Below are positions 14,633 through 24,219 of a stretch of 64,000 bases of DNA, piece after piece. The translations under genes and the position numbers were made by a program. The DNA comes from Flavobacterium sp. Sd200. Lineage in GTDB: Bacteria; Bacteroidota; Bacteroidia; Flavobacteriales; Flavobacteriaceae. The stretch is taken from contig NZ_WUMN01000001.1 of assembly GCF_009826935.1 (NCBI RefSeq), positions 434,001 to 498,000 of the forward strand. Reading direction: 5' to 3'. Each line of letters begins with the position of its first letter. The stretch's first letter is position 1. Under the pieces are notes generated by a model, which searched no databases, was not told the origin of the DNA, and was given only the letters and a program-made list of their open reading frames with translations.

Positions 14633-16150
14633 ATGACCACAATAAACGAATATTTAAGCCTTGAACAATTTAAAACGGTAGTTTTTGATAACAGTAGTGT
14701 TAAAATTAGTGATGAAGTTTTAGAACGTGTAGCACAAAGTTTTGACTTTTTAAAAGAGTTTTCGGCTAATAAAATTATCTATGGTGTTAATACCGGTTTT
14801 GGTCCTATGGCTCAATACCGTATTAAGGATGAAGACAGGATACAGCTTCAATATAACCTCATTCGCAGCCATGCATCGGGTACGGGCAAACCATTGGCAC
14901 CACAAATGGTAAAAGCCGCTATATTGGCGAGGCTAAATACGTTGTCGTTAGGTAATTCGGGCGTTCATCCGTCGGTAATAAACCTTATGCAGGAACTTAT
15001 AAACCGCGATATTTACCCACTTATATTTGAACACGGTGGGGTAGGAGCCAGCGGAGACCTTGTACAGTTAGCCCATCTTGCACTTGTGCTTATAGGCGAA
15101 GGCGAAGTGTTTTATAAAGGAGAAAGAAAAGCTACTCAGGAGGTTTTTGCTGCTGAAGGTCTTACTGCAATAAGTGTTGAAATTAGGGAAGGGCTTGCGT
15201 TAATGAACGGTACCAGTGTAATGACCGGTATTGGTATTGTAAACGCCGTTAATGCCAAAAAACTTTTAGATATTTCGCTCCGTTTTTCTTCAGCGTTAAA
15301 TGAGATCGTTAAAGCTTATGACGATTCTTTCTCTCCTGAACTTAATAATACAAAACTGCACAAAGGCCAGCAGGAGGTTGCAGCCCGAATGAGGGAGCAT
15401 CTTGCCGACAGTAAACTGGTGCGCAAAAGAGAAGACCACCTTTATACGGGAGATAATACTGAGACCGTATTTAAAGAAAAGGTGCAGGAATATTATTCAT
15501 TGCGTTGCGTGCCGCAAATATTGGGTCCGGTGTTGGACACCATTAATTCAGCAGCATTGGTGCTTGAAAATGAAATTAACTCGGCAAACGACAACCCAAT
15601 TGTAGATGTTAAGAACCAGCATGTGTATCATGGCGGCAATTTTCATGGCGATTATATTTCGCTTGAAATGGATAAACTAAAGCTGGGGGTTACCAAGCTT
15701 TCTATGCTTGCAGAGCGCCAGCTTAACTATTTAATGAATGCTAAAATTAACGAAATACTGCCTCCGTTTACTAATTTAGGCACGTTAGGCTTTAATTTTG
15801 GGCTTCAGGGTGTACAGTTTACAGCAGTTTCTACAACTGCCGAAAACCAAATGCTTTCCAACTCTATGTATGTGCATAGTATTCCTAATAATAATGATAA
15901 TCAGGATATTGTGAGTATGGGAACAAACGCTGCAGTTATTACAGCCAAAGTAATAGAGAATGCCTTTGAGGTACTTGCCATACAGGCAATGGCAATTGTT
16001 CAGGCAATAGATGCATTAAGTTATAAAAATGAAGTATCTTCGGGTACGCGAAAAATATATGATGATATAAGGGCGATACTGCCTGTTTTTGAAAAAGACC
16101 AGGCAATGTATCCGTATGTTCAGGCTATTAAGGAATATCTTATGAAGTAA
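14633..16150 (+). CDS. Tyrosine ammonia-lyase (aryl polyene starter supply)
   Basis: This is a 505-residue MIO enzyme of the aromatic amino acid ammonia-lyase family. The Ala139-Ser140-Gly141 triad in GGVGASGDLVQLAH forms the MIO cofactor. YGVNTGFGP, the selectivity region LIRSHASGTGKP and the tail SIPNNNDNQDIVSMG are all present. From memory the sequence closely resembles the characterised F. johnsoniae tyrosine ammonia-lyase, so conversion of tyrosine to 4-coumarate and ammonia is more likely than histidine deamination, and no other hut genes are nearby. It opens the flexirubin run, and 4-coumarate is the expected starter unit of the aryl polyene. The ATG at 14633 fits the family N-terminus. 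Confidence 0.93.
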   Translation: MTTINEYLSLEQFKTVVFDNSSVKISDEVLERVAQSFDFLKEFSANKIIYGVNTGFGPMAQYRIKDEDRIQLQYNLIRSHASGTGKPLAPQMVKAAILARLNTLSLGNSGVHPSVINLMQELINRDIYPLIFEHGGVGASGDLVQLAHLALVLIGEGEVFYKGERKATQEVFAAEGLTAISVEIREGLALMNGTSVMTGIGIVNAVNAKKLLDISLRFSSALNEIVKAYDDSFSPELNNTKLHKGQQEVAARMREHLADSKLVRKREDHLYTGDNTETVFKEKVQEYYSLRCVPQILGPVLDTINSAALVLENEINSANDNPIVDVKNQHVYHGGNFHGDYISLEMDKLKLGVTKLSMLAERQLNYLMNAKINEILPPFTNLGTLGFNFGLQGVQFTAVSTTAENQMLSNSMYVHSIPNNNDNQDIVSMGTNAAVITAKVIENAFEVLAIQAMAIVQAIDALSYKNEVSSGTRKIYDDIRAILPVFEKDQAMYPYVQAIKEYLMK

Positions 16151-16173
16151 CCAACATTTAAAATTATACAGTC

Positions 16174-17283
16174 ATGAAAAAAATTACTTTGTTTTTATTG
16201 CTGTGCGTAAACATTTGTTTTGCGCAGGAGCTGGCTCTTGTAAGGCAAAACGGAAAGTTTGGCTATATAACCAAAAAAGGCGATTTTGCAGTAAAACCTC
16301 AATATGATAAGGCTAAAAGTTTTAGCGATGGCCTCGCTGCCGTAAACGAAAATGGCAAATGGGGGTTTATAAACACAAAAGGCGAGTGGGCTGTTAAACC
16401 CCAGTTTGATGGTATAAACGAATTTAACAGTGGACTTTGCGTTGTTGAAAAAGATAAAGAACAGTTTTACATCAATAAAAAAGGCGAAACGGTAAAAATG
16501 CCGCAGTCTGATAAGCTTTATACTTTTGAAAACGGTGTGGCTTTTATAAAGCGCGGCAATAAAGTTGGGCTTATAAACGCTAAGGGTGAAGTTGTTACCG
16601 AACCAAAATTTGATGTTATAAAATCGTTTGAAGGGAACTATGCCCGTGTAAAAAATGCCGATAAGTGGGGTATTATAGATAAATCCGGAAAAATAATAAT
16701 TGAGCCTGAATACCAGGAAATAGGTAATTATTTTAAAGGAGTTGCATGGGCAAGAAGCGGAGAGTCTTTTGGGCTTGTAATTGCAGGAAAATTTAAAGTG
16801 GTAGACGGTGCCGATAAAATATGGGATTTTGCTACTCAGGATATAACGTATGCCCGCAAAGCCAAAAAGATTGGTTTTATAGACCTTAAAGGCAATTGGG
16901 TTATAGAGCCTAAATTTGACAAAGTGCGCGAGTTTGCTAAAAACCTTGCGCCTGTTTATGAAAACAAAAAATGGGGTTATATAAATACTACAGGTGCTTT
17001 TGCTATAGAACCGACGTTTAATGATGCTGAAGTATTTAGCGAAGCTGGCCTTGCTCCTGTAAAGGTGGGCGACAGCTGGGGTTTTATAGATGCAAAAGGA
17101 ACACTTGTAATTCCTGCTAAATATGGTATTACTGCCGGAGGCCTTTCTCTTTTTACAAGCGAGCCTAAAGGATTTATTGGTGGCGTTGCAAGAGTGAAGT
17201 TTGAAAAGAAATGGGGATTTCTTGATGCAACCGGAAAAGTACTTGGCGACCAATGGTATGAAAATGCCGAACTATTTAATTAA
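16174..17283 (+). CDS. Exported WG-repeat protein
   Basis: This is a 369-residue protein with a signal peptide (MKKITLFLLLCVNICFAQ) followed by about nine WG (KWG) repeats of roughly 35-40 residues. Each is of the form G-K-W-G-F-I-N-x-K-G with a following EPKFD or KPQYD strand. WG repeats are short beta units of unknown function that probably form a beta-propeller or solenoid. The gene lies between the ammonia-lyase and the ketoreductase with gaps of only 23 and 15 bases, so it is transcribed with the pigment genes. A role in pigment binding or envelope placement is inference only. Confidence 0.85.
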   Translation: MKKITLFLLLCVNICFAQELALVRQNGKFGYITKKGDFAVKPQYDKAKSFSDGLAAVNENGKWGFINTKGEWAVKPQFDGINEFNSGLCVVEKDKEQFYINKKGETVKMPQSDKLYTFENGVAFIKRGNKVGLINAKGEVVTEPKFDVIKSFEGNYARVKNADKWGIIDKSGKIIIEPEYQEIGNYFKGVAWARSGESFGLVIAGKFKVVDGADKIWDFATQDITYARKAKKIGFIDLKGNWVIEPKFDKVREFAKNLAPVYENKKWGYINTTGAFAIEPTFNDAEVFSEAGLAPVKVGDSWGFIDAKGTLVIPAKYGITAGGLSLFTSEPKGFIGGVARVKFEKKWGFLDATGKVLGDQWYENAELFN

Positions 17284-17298
17284 GACAATCTATTTTAC

Positions 17299-18030
17299 AT
17301 GAAGTGTGCATTAGTAACAGGAGGCTCCAGGGGCATTGGCAGTGCTATTTGTCAAAAACTGGCAGCCGAGGGTAATTATCATATATTAATTAACTACCAA
17401 AATAACGAAGAGGCAGCGCAGCAAACCCTTCAAAAAGTGAAGGAAAGCGGAGCGACCGGAGAAATATTAAAGTTTGACGTTGCTATTGCCGATGAGGTAA
17501 AGAGCGTGTTGAGCCAATGGCAGGATAATAATCCTGATGCTGTAGTAGAGGTTATTGTTAACAATGCCGGTATTACCCGCGACGGACTTTTTATGTGGAT
17601 GAGCCAGGACGATTGGTCTCAGGTAATAAACACGAGTCTTAACGGATTTTATAACGTAACAAATTTCTTTATACAAAAGTTGTTGCGCAACAAATACGGC
17701 AGGATCATTAACATGGTTTCGGTGTCGGGTGTAAAAGGTACTGCTGGACAGGTAAACTACAGTGCGGCAAAAGGCGCGGTTGTTGCTGCTACTAAAGCAT
17801 TGGCCCAAGAGGTTGCTAAACGCAACATTACTGTTAATGCTGTTGCACCGGGCTTTATCAGGACCGATATGACCGGAGCGTTAGATGAAAAAGAGCTTAT
17901 AAAGCTTGTGCCTGCAAACCGTTTTGGCGAGGCCGAAGAGGTGGCAGAACTGGTAGGTTTTCTTGCTTCTAAAAAAGCAGGATACATTACCGGAGAAGTA
18001 ATAAATATCAATGGGGGTATTTACTCCTAA
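17299..18030 (+). CDS. 3-oxoacyl-ACP reductase, FabG type
   Basis: This 243-residue short-chain dehydrogenase/reductase would reduce beta-ketoacyl-ACP intermediates of the polyene chain with NADPH. The cofactor motif is TGGSRGIG (7-14), the NNAG motif is at 88-91, and the catalytic Ser141-Tyr154-Lys158 set (YSAAK) is intact with the same spacing as E. coli FabG. The ending EVININGGIY is typical for the family. It sits directly before a ketosynthase and an ACP gene, which places it in the aryl polyene synthase and not in housekeeping fatty acid synthesis. Confidence 0.9.
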   Translation: MKCALVTGGSRGIGSAICQKLAAEGNYHILINYQNNEEAAQQTLQKVKESGATGEILKFDVAIADEVKSVLSQWQDNNPDAVVEVIVNNAGITRDGLFMWMSQDDWSQVINTSLNGFYNVTNFFIQKLLRNKYGRIINMVSVSGVKGTAGQVNYSAAKGAVVAATKALAQEVAKRNITVNAVAPGFIRTDMTGALDEKELIKLVPANRFGEAEEVAELVGFLASKKAGYITGEVININGGIYS

Positions 18031-18060
18031 AAAAAATATACAAATACCAAAATATTTACA

Positions 18061-19278
18061 ATGGAAAGAAGGGTGGTTATTACCGGTATGGGAATTTATT
18101 CCTGTATAGGAACATCGCTTGATGAGGTTAAGGAGTCTTTATACAACGGAGTGTCAGGTATAAAGTTTGACGAAGACAGGAGGGAGTTTGGTTTTAGGTC
18201 ATGTTTAACAGGGATGGTGCCAAAACCGGAACTCAAAGACCTGCTTAGCAGGAGACAGCGCATTAGCATTGGCGAAGAAACTGAGTATGCCTACATGGCC
18301 ACTATACAGGCTTTAAAACAGGCAGGTATAGACGACGATTTTCTTGATAATAATGAGGTAGGTATTATGTATGGCAATGACAGTGTGAGCAAAGCCATTA
18401 TAGATGCTACCGATATTATTCGCGAGAAAAAAGATACTGCACTTATAGGTTCGGGGGCTATTTTTAAGTCTATGAACTCTACCGTTACCATGAACCTTAG
18501 CACCATTTTCAGGCTTAGGGGAATTAACCTTACGGTTAGCGCGGCCTGTGCAAGCGGATCGCATTCATTGGGTATGGGATATTATTTAATTAAAAGCGGC
18601 CTTCAGGAAACCATCGTGTGTGGCGGAGCGCAGGAAATTAATAAATATGCTATGGGCAGTTTCGACGGCCTTGGAGTATTTTCTCCCGATAATGGCGACC
18701 CTGCAAAAGCTTCGCGACCTTTTGATTCTTCAAGAAACGGACTTGTGCCAAGTGGTGGCGGGGCGACCCTTATTTTAGAAAGTTATGAATCGGCGGTAAA
18801 ACGTGGCGCACCCATTTTAGCCGAAATAATTGGTTATGGTTTTTCTTCCAATGGTGGGCATATCTCTACTCCAAACGTAGAGGGACCCGCAAGCGCCATG
18901 CAAAAAGCATTAGATCAGGCAGGTATTAAACCTTCTGAGGTTGATTATATTAACGCTCATGCTACTTCCACTCCAGTAGGCGATGCTAACGAAGCGAAGG
19001 CTATTTACCAAATATTTGGAGATAAACCTTTGGTGAGTTCTACCAAATCGATGACAGGGCATGAGTGCTGGATGGCCGGAGCGAGCGAGGTTATATATTC
19101 TGTATTGATGATGCAAAATTCGTTTGTAGCTCCCAACATTAACTTTGATGAACCTGATGAAGACTCGGCTAAATTAAATTTGGCAGGAAATACGATTGAT
19201 AAAGAAATTAACATATTTTTGTCGAATTCTTTCGGGTTTGGAGGAACAAACTCTGCCTTAGTAATAAAAAAAGTTTAA
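18061..19278 (+). CDS. Beta-ketoacyl-ACP synthase (FabF-type), flexirubin
   Basis: This 405-residue condensing enzyme has the complete Cys-His-His triad: Cys163 in SAACASGSHSLG, His300 in NAHATSTPVGD and His334 in SMTGHECWMAG. The usual lysine (329) is also present. It would extend acyl-ACP chains by decarboxylative condensation with malonyl-ACP. The sequence after the second His (ECWMAGASE) departs from the usual GAAGA, and such variants occur in pigment and FabB-like clades. It is followed after 9 bases by an ACP gene, an arrangement suggesting that the pair works together, for chain extension of either the polyene or the alkyl precursor. Confidence 0.92.
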   Translation: MERRVVITGMGIYSCIGTSLDEVKESLYNGVSGIKFDEDRREFGFRSCLTGMVPKPELKDLLSRRQRISIGEETEYAYMATIQALKQAGIDDDFLDNNEVGIMYGNDSVSKAIIDATDIIREKKDTALIGSGAIFKSMNSTVTMNLSTIFRLRGINLTVSAACASGSHSLGMGYYLIKSGLQETIVCGGAQEINKYAMGSFDGLGVFSPDNGDPAKASRPFDSSRNGLVPSGGGATLILESYESAVKRGAPILAEIIGYGFSSNGGHISTPNVEGPASAMQKALDQAGIKPSEVDYINAHATSTPVGDANEAKAIYQIFGDKPLVSSTKSMTGHECWMAGASEVIYSVLMMQNSFVAPNINFDEPDEDSAKLNLAGNTIDKEINIFLSNSFGFGGTNSALVIKKV

Positions 19279-19287
19279 AATTGACAC

Positions 19288-19539
19288 ATGGACAAAGCAG
19301 AAATTATTGAAAAAATAAACCATTTTTTAATTGATGAATTTGAGGTAGATGCCGATGCGATAGAACCGGATGCCAATTTAAAAGATACGCTTGGATTAGA
19401 TAGTCTTGATTATGTAGACCTTGTGGTTAGTGTAGAATCTAACTTTAAAGTGAAACTTGGCGAGGCTGATTTTGTAGGTATTGCCACATTTAATGATTTT
19501 TATAACCTTATAGACAATAAGGTAAATGCCGCATTGTAA
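19288..19539 (+). CDS. Acyl carrier protein 1 of the flexirubin locus
   Basis: This is an 83-residue acidic four-helix carrier protein. The phosphopantetheine attachment site is Ser39 in GLDSLDYVDL. The sequence is not identical to the second ACP of the cluster at 30699, so the two probably serve different branches or steps. Its stop codon overlaps the ATG of the next gene (TAATG), so expression should be coupled to the acyltransferase that follows. Confidence 0.93.
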   Translation: MDKAEIIEKINHFLIDEFEVDADAIEPDANLKDTLGLDSLDYVDLVVSVESNFKVKLGEADFVGIATFNDFYNLIDNKVNAAL

Positions 19540-20420
19540 TGAGCGAATGGGATGGTAAATCCAAAGGAGGGCTTTTAGGATACAAGATATTTGTATTTTG
19601 TATAAAATACCTTGGGGTTAGGGCGTCTTATTTTGTTTTATACTTTGTAGCTTCTTATTACTTTTTGTTTTTAAGGAAAACCAACAGGGTTACTTTCTAT
19701 TATTTGCATAACCGCATGGGCTATTCGCGCTCTAAAGCCAGAAGAATGGTTTTTATGAGCTATTATACCTTTGGGCAAACGCTTATAGATAAAACGGCAA
19801 TATCTGCCGGAATGAGAGATCGTTTTACTTACGAGTTTGACGGTATAGAAAAGCTTAACGAAATGCTTGCCAACAAAAAAGGTGGTGTTTTGATAAGTGC
19901 CCATATTGGAAACTTTGAAATTGCTGAGTTTTTTTTAGGAGAACTTGAAGGTAAGTTCCAGATCAACCTTTTAACTTCCGATATGGAGCATAGGGCAATT
20001 AAGGAATATCTGGAGAGTATCTCATCTAAATCGGCTATTAAATTCATAATTATCAAGGAAGACCTTTCTCATATTTATGAGATCAATGAGGCACTGGCTA
20101 ATAACGAGCTTATATGCCTAACCGGAGACCGCTATTTTGAAGGGGTAAAATGTCTTGCAGAACCTTTTTTAGGTAAAGAGGCAAATTTTCCGGCCGGCCC
20201 TTTTCTTATTGCATCAAGGCTAAAGGTGCCCGTTGCGTTTGTCTATGTAATGAAAGAGAAAAAACTTCACTACCATTTGTATGCCCGCGAGGCTGTTGTT
20301 AAACATCGCGACGAAAAGGCATTACTTAAAACCTATGTGGAAAGTGTGGAATCTATGTTGAAAAAATACCCACTACAGTGGTTTAACTATTTTGATTTTT
20401 GGCAGGCATTTAAAAAATAA
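19539..20420 (+). CDS. LpxL/HtrB-like lysophospholipid acyltransferase
   Basis: This is a 293-residue member of the lipid A acyltransferase-like LPLAT family. An N-terminal hydrophobic helix (about 28-46) anchors it to the inner membrane. The catalytic H-x4-E motif is His122-Ile-Gly-Asn-Phe-Glu127, and the GDRYFEG motif lies near 190. Members transfer acyl chains from acyl-ACP to hydroxyl groups. Homologues in aryl polyene clusters sit beside ACP genes, as here. It may acylate a membrane anchor for the polyene, or it may be one of three candidates for joining polyene acid and dialkylresorcinol. Confidence 0.85.
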   Translation: MSEWDGKSKGGLLGYKIFVFCIKYLGVRASYFVLYFVASYYFLFLRKTNRVTFYYLHNRMGYSRSKARRMVFMSYYTFGQTLIDKTAISAGMRDRFTYEFDGIEKLNEMLANKKGGVLISAHIGNFEIAEFFLGELEGKFQINLLTSDMEHRAIKEYLESISSKSAIKFIIIKEDLSHIYEINEALANNELICLTGDRYFEGVKCLAEPFLGKEANFPAGPFLIASRLKVPVAFVYVMKEKKLHYHLYAREAVVKHRDEKALLKTYVESVESMLKKYPLQWFNYFDFWQAFKK

Positions 20421-20467
20421 ACAAAATTTAACAGGCAATTTTTCCTGTATTATAAACCCATAAAAGT

Positions 20468-22132
20468 ATGCTGCAGGCACCACCGGATTTAGACGCTATT
20501 ATAATAGGTTCAGGGCCGGGAGGGCTGGCAACTGCAATTTGTCTTGCACGTGCCGGGCAAAAGGTATTGGTGCTGGAACAGCATTATGTGCCTGGTGGCT
20601 GGTGCCATAGCTTTACTTTAAACGGGCAGCGGTTTAGCCCTGGAGTGCATTATATTGGACTAATTAACGAAGGACAGGCCACAAGCGACCTTTATAAGGG
20701 GCTGGGAATTGCAAACGATCTTGTTTTTTTCAGAATGAATCCTGATGCTTTTGAGCATTGCCATATTGGATCGGAAATATTTGATATTCCTGCCGGACTC
20801 GATAATTTTGCCGTTAGCCTTGGCAAACGTTTTCCCGAGAGCGCAAAACAAATAGCAAATTACCTTACACTTGTAGCTAAAGTAAACGCACAAATGCAAA
20901 TGATGCCCAAAATAAAGGGTTTTAAACAAATAATCACGGCACCGTTTAAAACCAAAGATTTTGTGCATAATGCCTTTTTTAGCTTAAAAAAAATAATCAA
21001 CAGGCATGTAAAAGATCCTCTAGTTCAGGCGGTACTTAATGTACAGTGCGGAGACCATGGTATGCCGCCGGGAAAGGCAAGTTTTATAGTACATTCGTCT
21101 GTAATGGGGCATTATTCCGATGGTGGATTTTACCCAATGGGCGGTGGAGGTGGCATTGTAAAAGCCATGACCAACTGTTTAAAACGCCATGGAGGTACAA
21201 TAAAAGTAAGCTCGGGAGTTAATAAGATATTGATCGAAAACAACACTGCTATAGGTGTAGAAATAGAAGGAGGCCAAAAGATATTTGCCAAAAACATAAT
21301 ATCTAATGCCGATCCGGGTATTACATATCTTGATCTTATTGGCAGGGAACATTTGAGCAAAAAGTTGCTTAAAAGATTGGACAGCACTAAATATTCGGTA
21401 ACATCGCTTATACTTTTCCTGACTTTGGATATGGATGTAACCGCAGCAGGCATAGACAGCGGCAATAATTGGGTTTTTAGAGATGCTGATGTTGATGCCC
21501 AATTTGCCGACCTGATTACGCAAGAACTCACGGAAGGTGACGAGTTTCCTGCGTTGTTTATGAGCTGTACTACATTAAAAGACCCGGTGAGCTTTAACGG
21601 CAGATATCATAGTTTTGAAATAGTTACCTATATAGAATATGATTGCCTTAAACAGTTTATGGGAGAAGGAGATGAGCGTAGCCCTGAATATGCAATCTTT
21701 AAAGAAAAAATCATAGCCAAGTTTTTAAATACTGTTGAGCGTTTAATACCAGGGGCTAAGCAGCATATTGTACAGGCAGAACTGGGCACGCCAAAAACCA
21801 ACCAGTTTTATATAAACAGTACTAACGGTAATGTTTATGGAACAGAGAAAACTTTAAAATATGTAGGCCCGTTTGCTTATAAAAACAAAGCCGAAATAAA
21901 TAATCTTTACTTAACGGGAGCCAGTACTTTATCTCACGGTGTGGCTGGTGCAACATATTCGGGGGTAGAGACTGCGGCAAAAATTTTGCAATGCAAAAGA
22001 GATGACCTTTTAATAACCGACGATAATCAAAATATAAGGATATTTGATGCCGATGATGCCTCTACGTGGCCTGATTGGGTACATAAAAAGAGAGAAGATA
22101 AAGTAAGGAATTTTAAAGAAATAACAGCATAA
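20468..22132 (+). CDS. Phytoene desaturase-like FAD oxidoreductase 1
   Basis: This is a 554-residue NAD(P)/FAD-dependent oxidoreductase of the CrtI/retinol-saturase group. The FAD motif GSGPGG is at 14-19, followed by the EQHYVPGGWCHSF segment. The C-terminal LTGASTLSHGVAGATYSG block is the second cofactor-binding motif of this group. The family desaturates, isomerises or saturates conjugated chains. Flexirubin clusters carry such genes, but the reaction is not obvious because the polyene double bonds can arise from dehydratase steps. Ring hydroxylation or isomerisation are other options. It lies between the acyltransferase and darA. Confidence 0.85.
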   Translation: MLQAPPDLDAIIIGSGPGGLATAICLARAGQKVLVLEQHYVPGGWCHSFTLNGQRFSPGVHYIGLINEGQATSDLYKGLGIANDLVFFRMNPDAFEHCHIGSEIFDIPAGLDNFAVSLGKRFPESAKQIANYLTLVAKVNAQMQMMPKIKGFKQIITAPFKTKDFVHNAFFSLKKIINRHVKDPLVQAVLNVQCGDHGMPPGKASFIVHSSVMGHYSDGGFYPMGGGGGIVKAMTNCLKRHGGTIKVSSGVNKILIENNTAIGVEIEGGQKIFAKNIISNADPGITYLDLIGREHLSKKLLKRLDSTKYSVTSLILFLTLDMDVTAAGIDSGNNWVFRDADVDAQFADLITQELTEGDEFPALFMSCTTLKDPVSFNGRYHSFEIVTYIEYDCLKQFMGEGDERSPEYAIFKEKIIAKFLNTVERLIPGAKQHIVQAELGTPKTNQFYINSTNGNVYGTEKTLKYVGPFAYKNKAEINNLYLTGASTLSHGVAGATYSGVETAAKILQCKRDDLLITDDNQNIRIFDADDASTWPDWVHKKREDKVRNFKEITA

Positions 22133-22140
22133 CAGCAATA

Positions 22141-22146
22141 GGGGAG
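22141..22146 (+). promoter_or_regulatory. Shine-Dalgarno-like sequence before darA
   Basis: GGGGAG ends nine bases before the darA ATG at 22156. It stands out because most starts in this window lack such a purine block, and it supports the chosen start. Confidence 0.4.
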
Positions 22147-22155
22147 AAGTATAGT

Positions 22156-23067
22156 ATGAAGAACGTTCTTGTAATCTATTTTACACAATCGGGACAATTG
22201 CATGATATAGCGCAGAATATAGCTGCTCCATTTATTGCAGATCCGGGGGTAAATGTGGTGTTTCATAGAATAGAAATGGAGCAGCCGTTTCCTTTCCCAT
22301 GGAATAAAGAACAGTTTTTTGATGCTTTTCCTGAATCTTTTTTACAAATTCCGGCGAAACTAAAACCTGTGCCACAGCATGTATTAGACGTAAAGTATGA
22401 CCTTGTGTTGTTTCATTATCAGGTTTGGTTCTTATCGCCATCGATCCCAATAAATTCATTCCTTAAAAGCCCCGAAGCAAAACTGCTGCTAAACAATACG
22501 CCTGTTGTAACCATAAGCGGAAGCAGGAATATGTGGTTTTTAGCTCAGGAAAAAATAAAAGTATTACTCAAACAAAACGGAGCTTTACTAAAAGGAAATA
22601 TTGCCCTGACAGACAGGGCAGGTAACTTAATAAGCGTTATAACCATTGTCGAATGGATGTTTAGCGGGAAAAAAACAAGGCATTTAGGGATTTTTCCTTT
22701 GCCAGGTGTATCCGATAAAGATATAACTGAGTCTGAAAAATTTGGGCTAACCATTCACCATGCGCTTTTACAGGATGATTTTAGTAACTTGCAGGATAAA
22801 TTGTTGGTACAGGGTGCTGTACGTGTAAATACGTACCTTGTGGGTGTAGATACAAAAGGTAACTATATATTTAGCAAATGGTCTGCATTTATTTCAAAAA
22901 ATCCCGAAAAACGTAAGAAATTACTAAAAATTTTTGTTGTTTATTTGGTACTTGCAATTTGGGTTATTTCGCCAATTGTATATATATTGCACCTCATTAT
23001 GTATCCTTTTAACTTTAATAAGAATAAAAGGATTATAAAATATTATAAAGGCGTAGAAAGCGCATAA
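22156..23067 (+). CDS. darA: Dialkylresorcinol-forming protein DarA (putative FMN aromatase)
   Basis: This is a 303-residue protein characteristic of dialkylresorcinol pathways. The N-terminus VLVIYFTQSGQLHDIA looks like the phosphate-binding loop of flavodoxin folds, in keeping with the reported flavin-dependent oxidation of the cyclohexanedione made by DarB to a resorcinol. A hydrophobic segment near 253-283 (FVVYLVLAIWVISPIVYILH) would tether the C-terminus to the membrane. darB follows after 18 bases, the usual arrangement. The cyclohexanedione-aromatase role comes from family literature recalled from memory, not from the sequence alone. Confidence 0.9.
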   Translation: MKNVLVIYFTQSGQLHDIAQNIAAPFIADPGVNVVFHRIEMEQPFPFPWNKEQFFDAFPESFLQIPAKLKPVPQHVLDVKYDLVLFHYQVWFLSPSIPINSFLKSPEAKLLLNNTPVVTISGSRNMWFLAQEKIKVLLKQNGALLKGNIALTDRAGNLISVITIVEWMFSGKKTRHLGIFPLPGVSDKDITESEKFGLTIHHALLQDDFSNLQDKLLVQGAVRVNTYLVGVDTKGNYIFSKWSAFISKNPEKRKKLLKIFVVYLVLAIWVISPIVYILHLIMYPFNFNKNKRIIKYYKGVESA

Positions 23068-23085
23068 AAAAGGACTGAAACAATT

Positions 23086-24219
23086 ATGTTTGATGTTTAC
23101 ATAACAAGAGCCGGGAAATTTTTGCCAAATGAAGTGGTAACTAATGATGAAATGGAAGGAATTCTTGGCCTGATTAATGACACTGCCTCTAAAGCCCGCA
23201 GGATAGTACTTAGAAATAATGGTATTACCTCAAGGTATTATGCTATAGATAAAAAAGGCAATATTACGCATAACAATGCCCAGCTTACCCATCTTGCTAT
23301 AGAGCAACTGTATGACGGTGATTTTACAAAAAAAGATGTAGAGTTGCTTTCATGCGGAACATCTTCTCCAGACAATCTCTTTCCTTCGCATGCATCTATG
23401 GTTCATGGACTTATGGACAATCAGTCGGTAGAATTGAATTCATCGTCGGGAGTGTGTTGTGCTGGTATGAATGCTTTAAAGTATGGCTTTATGAGTATTA
23501 AGTCGGGTAATTCCAACAATGCCATATGTACAGGTTCCGAACGTTCTTCTACATGGATGATAGCCGATAAGTTTAATAATGAGGTGATTAACCTTAAAAA
23601 TTTGGAAGAGCAGCCTATCATAGCTTTTAAAAAAGATTTTTTGCGATGGATGCTTTCAGATGGGGCAGGAGCATTTTTGTTAGAGAACAAGCCAAGGGGC
23701 GAAGTGTCTCTTAAAATTGAGTGGATGGAATCGTATTCCTATGCTCACGAATTGGAAGCCTGCATGTATGCCGGTGGTGATAAACTTGAAGACGGCAGCA
23801 TCAGGCCATGGCAGGATTATCCTACAGAAGAATGGCTTAAACAATCGGTTTTCTCTGTAAAGCAGGATGTAAAGCTGTTGGATGAATTTGTAATGGAAAA
23901 AGGTTCGTTAAGTGTTAAACTGGCGCTTGATAAACATGGCATTACGCCTAATGATATAGATTATTTATTACCACACGTGTCGTCTAACTTTTTTGCTAAG
24001 AAGCTTAAAGACGAATTAGAAGGCCGTGGTATTGCAATAGCCGAAGAAAAATGGTTTATAAACCTTAGCCGTGTTGGCAATGTGGGCAGTGCCTCTATTT
24101 ACCTTATGGTAGAAGAGTTGTTGTATTCGGGCAGGCTTAAAAAAGGTGAAAAGCTATTGCTTGTAGTACCAGAGAGCGGCAGATTTACCTATTCGGTTGC
24201 GTATTTAACTGTTTGCTAA
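23086..24219 (+). CDS. darB: Ketosynthase III-like DarB (cyclohexanedione/dialkylresorcinol synthase)
   Basis: This is a 377-residue KAS III-fold enzyme that joins two fatty-acyl-derived thioesters and cyclises them to give the alkylated ring later aromatised to a dialkylresorcinol. The nucleophile is Cys125 in SSGVCCAGMNAL, preceded by another Cys. The other active-site residues are probably His297 (LLPHVSSN) and Asn332 (RVGNVGSAS). It lies directly behind darA, and its stop codon overlaps the start of the next gene (TAATG). The product should be the alcohol half of the flexirubin ester. Confidence 0.92.
   Translation: MFDVYITRAGKFLPNEVVTNDEMEGILGLINDTASKARRIVLRNNGITSRYYAIDKKGNITHNNAQLTHLAIEQLYDGDFTKKDVELLSCGTSSPDNLFPSHASMVHGLMDNQSVELNSSSGVCCAGMNALKYGFMSIKSGNSNNAICTGSERSSTWMIADKFNNEVINLKNLEEQPIIAFKKDFLRWMLSDGAGAFLLENKPRGEVSLKIEWMESYSYAHELEACMYAGGDKLEDGSIRPWQDYPTEEWLKQSVFSVKQDVKLLDEFVMEKGSLSVKLALDKHGITPNDIDYLLPHVSSNFFAKKLKDELEGRGIAIAEEKWFINLSRVGNVGSASIYLMVEELLYSGRLKKGEKLLLVVPESGRFTYSVAYLTVC

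Noticed and set aside
16195..17253. A 352-codon open frame antisense to the WG-repeat gene
   Set aside because: The repeat structure of the sense gene creates long open antisense frames. The translation is Phe/Tyr/Lys-rich with no fold, while the sense protein has a signal peptide and clear repeats.
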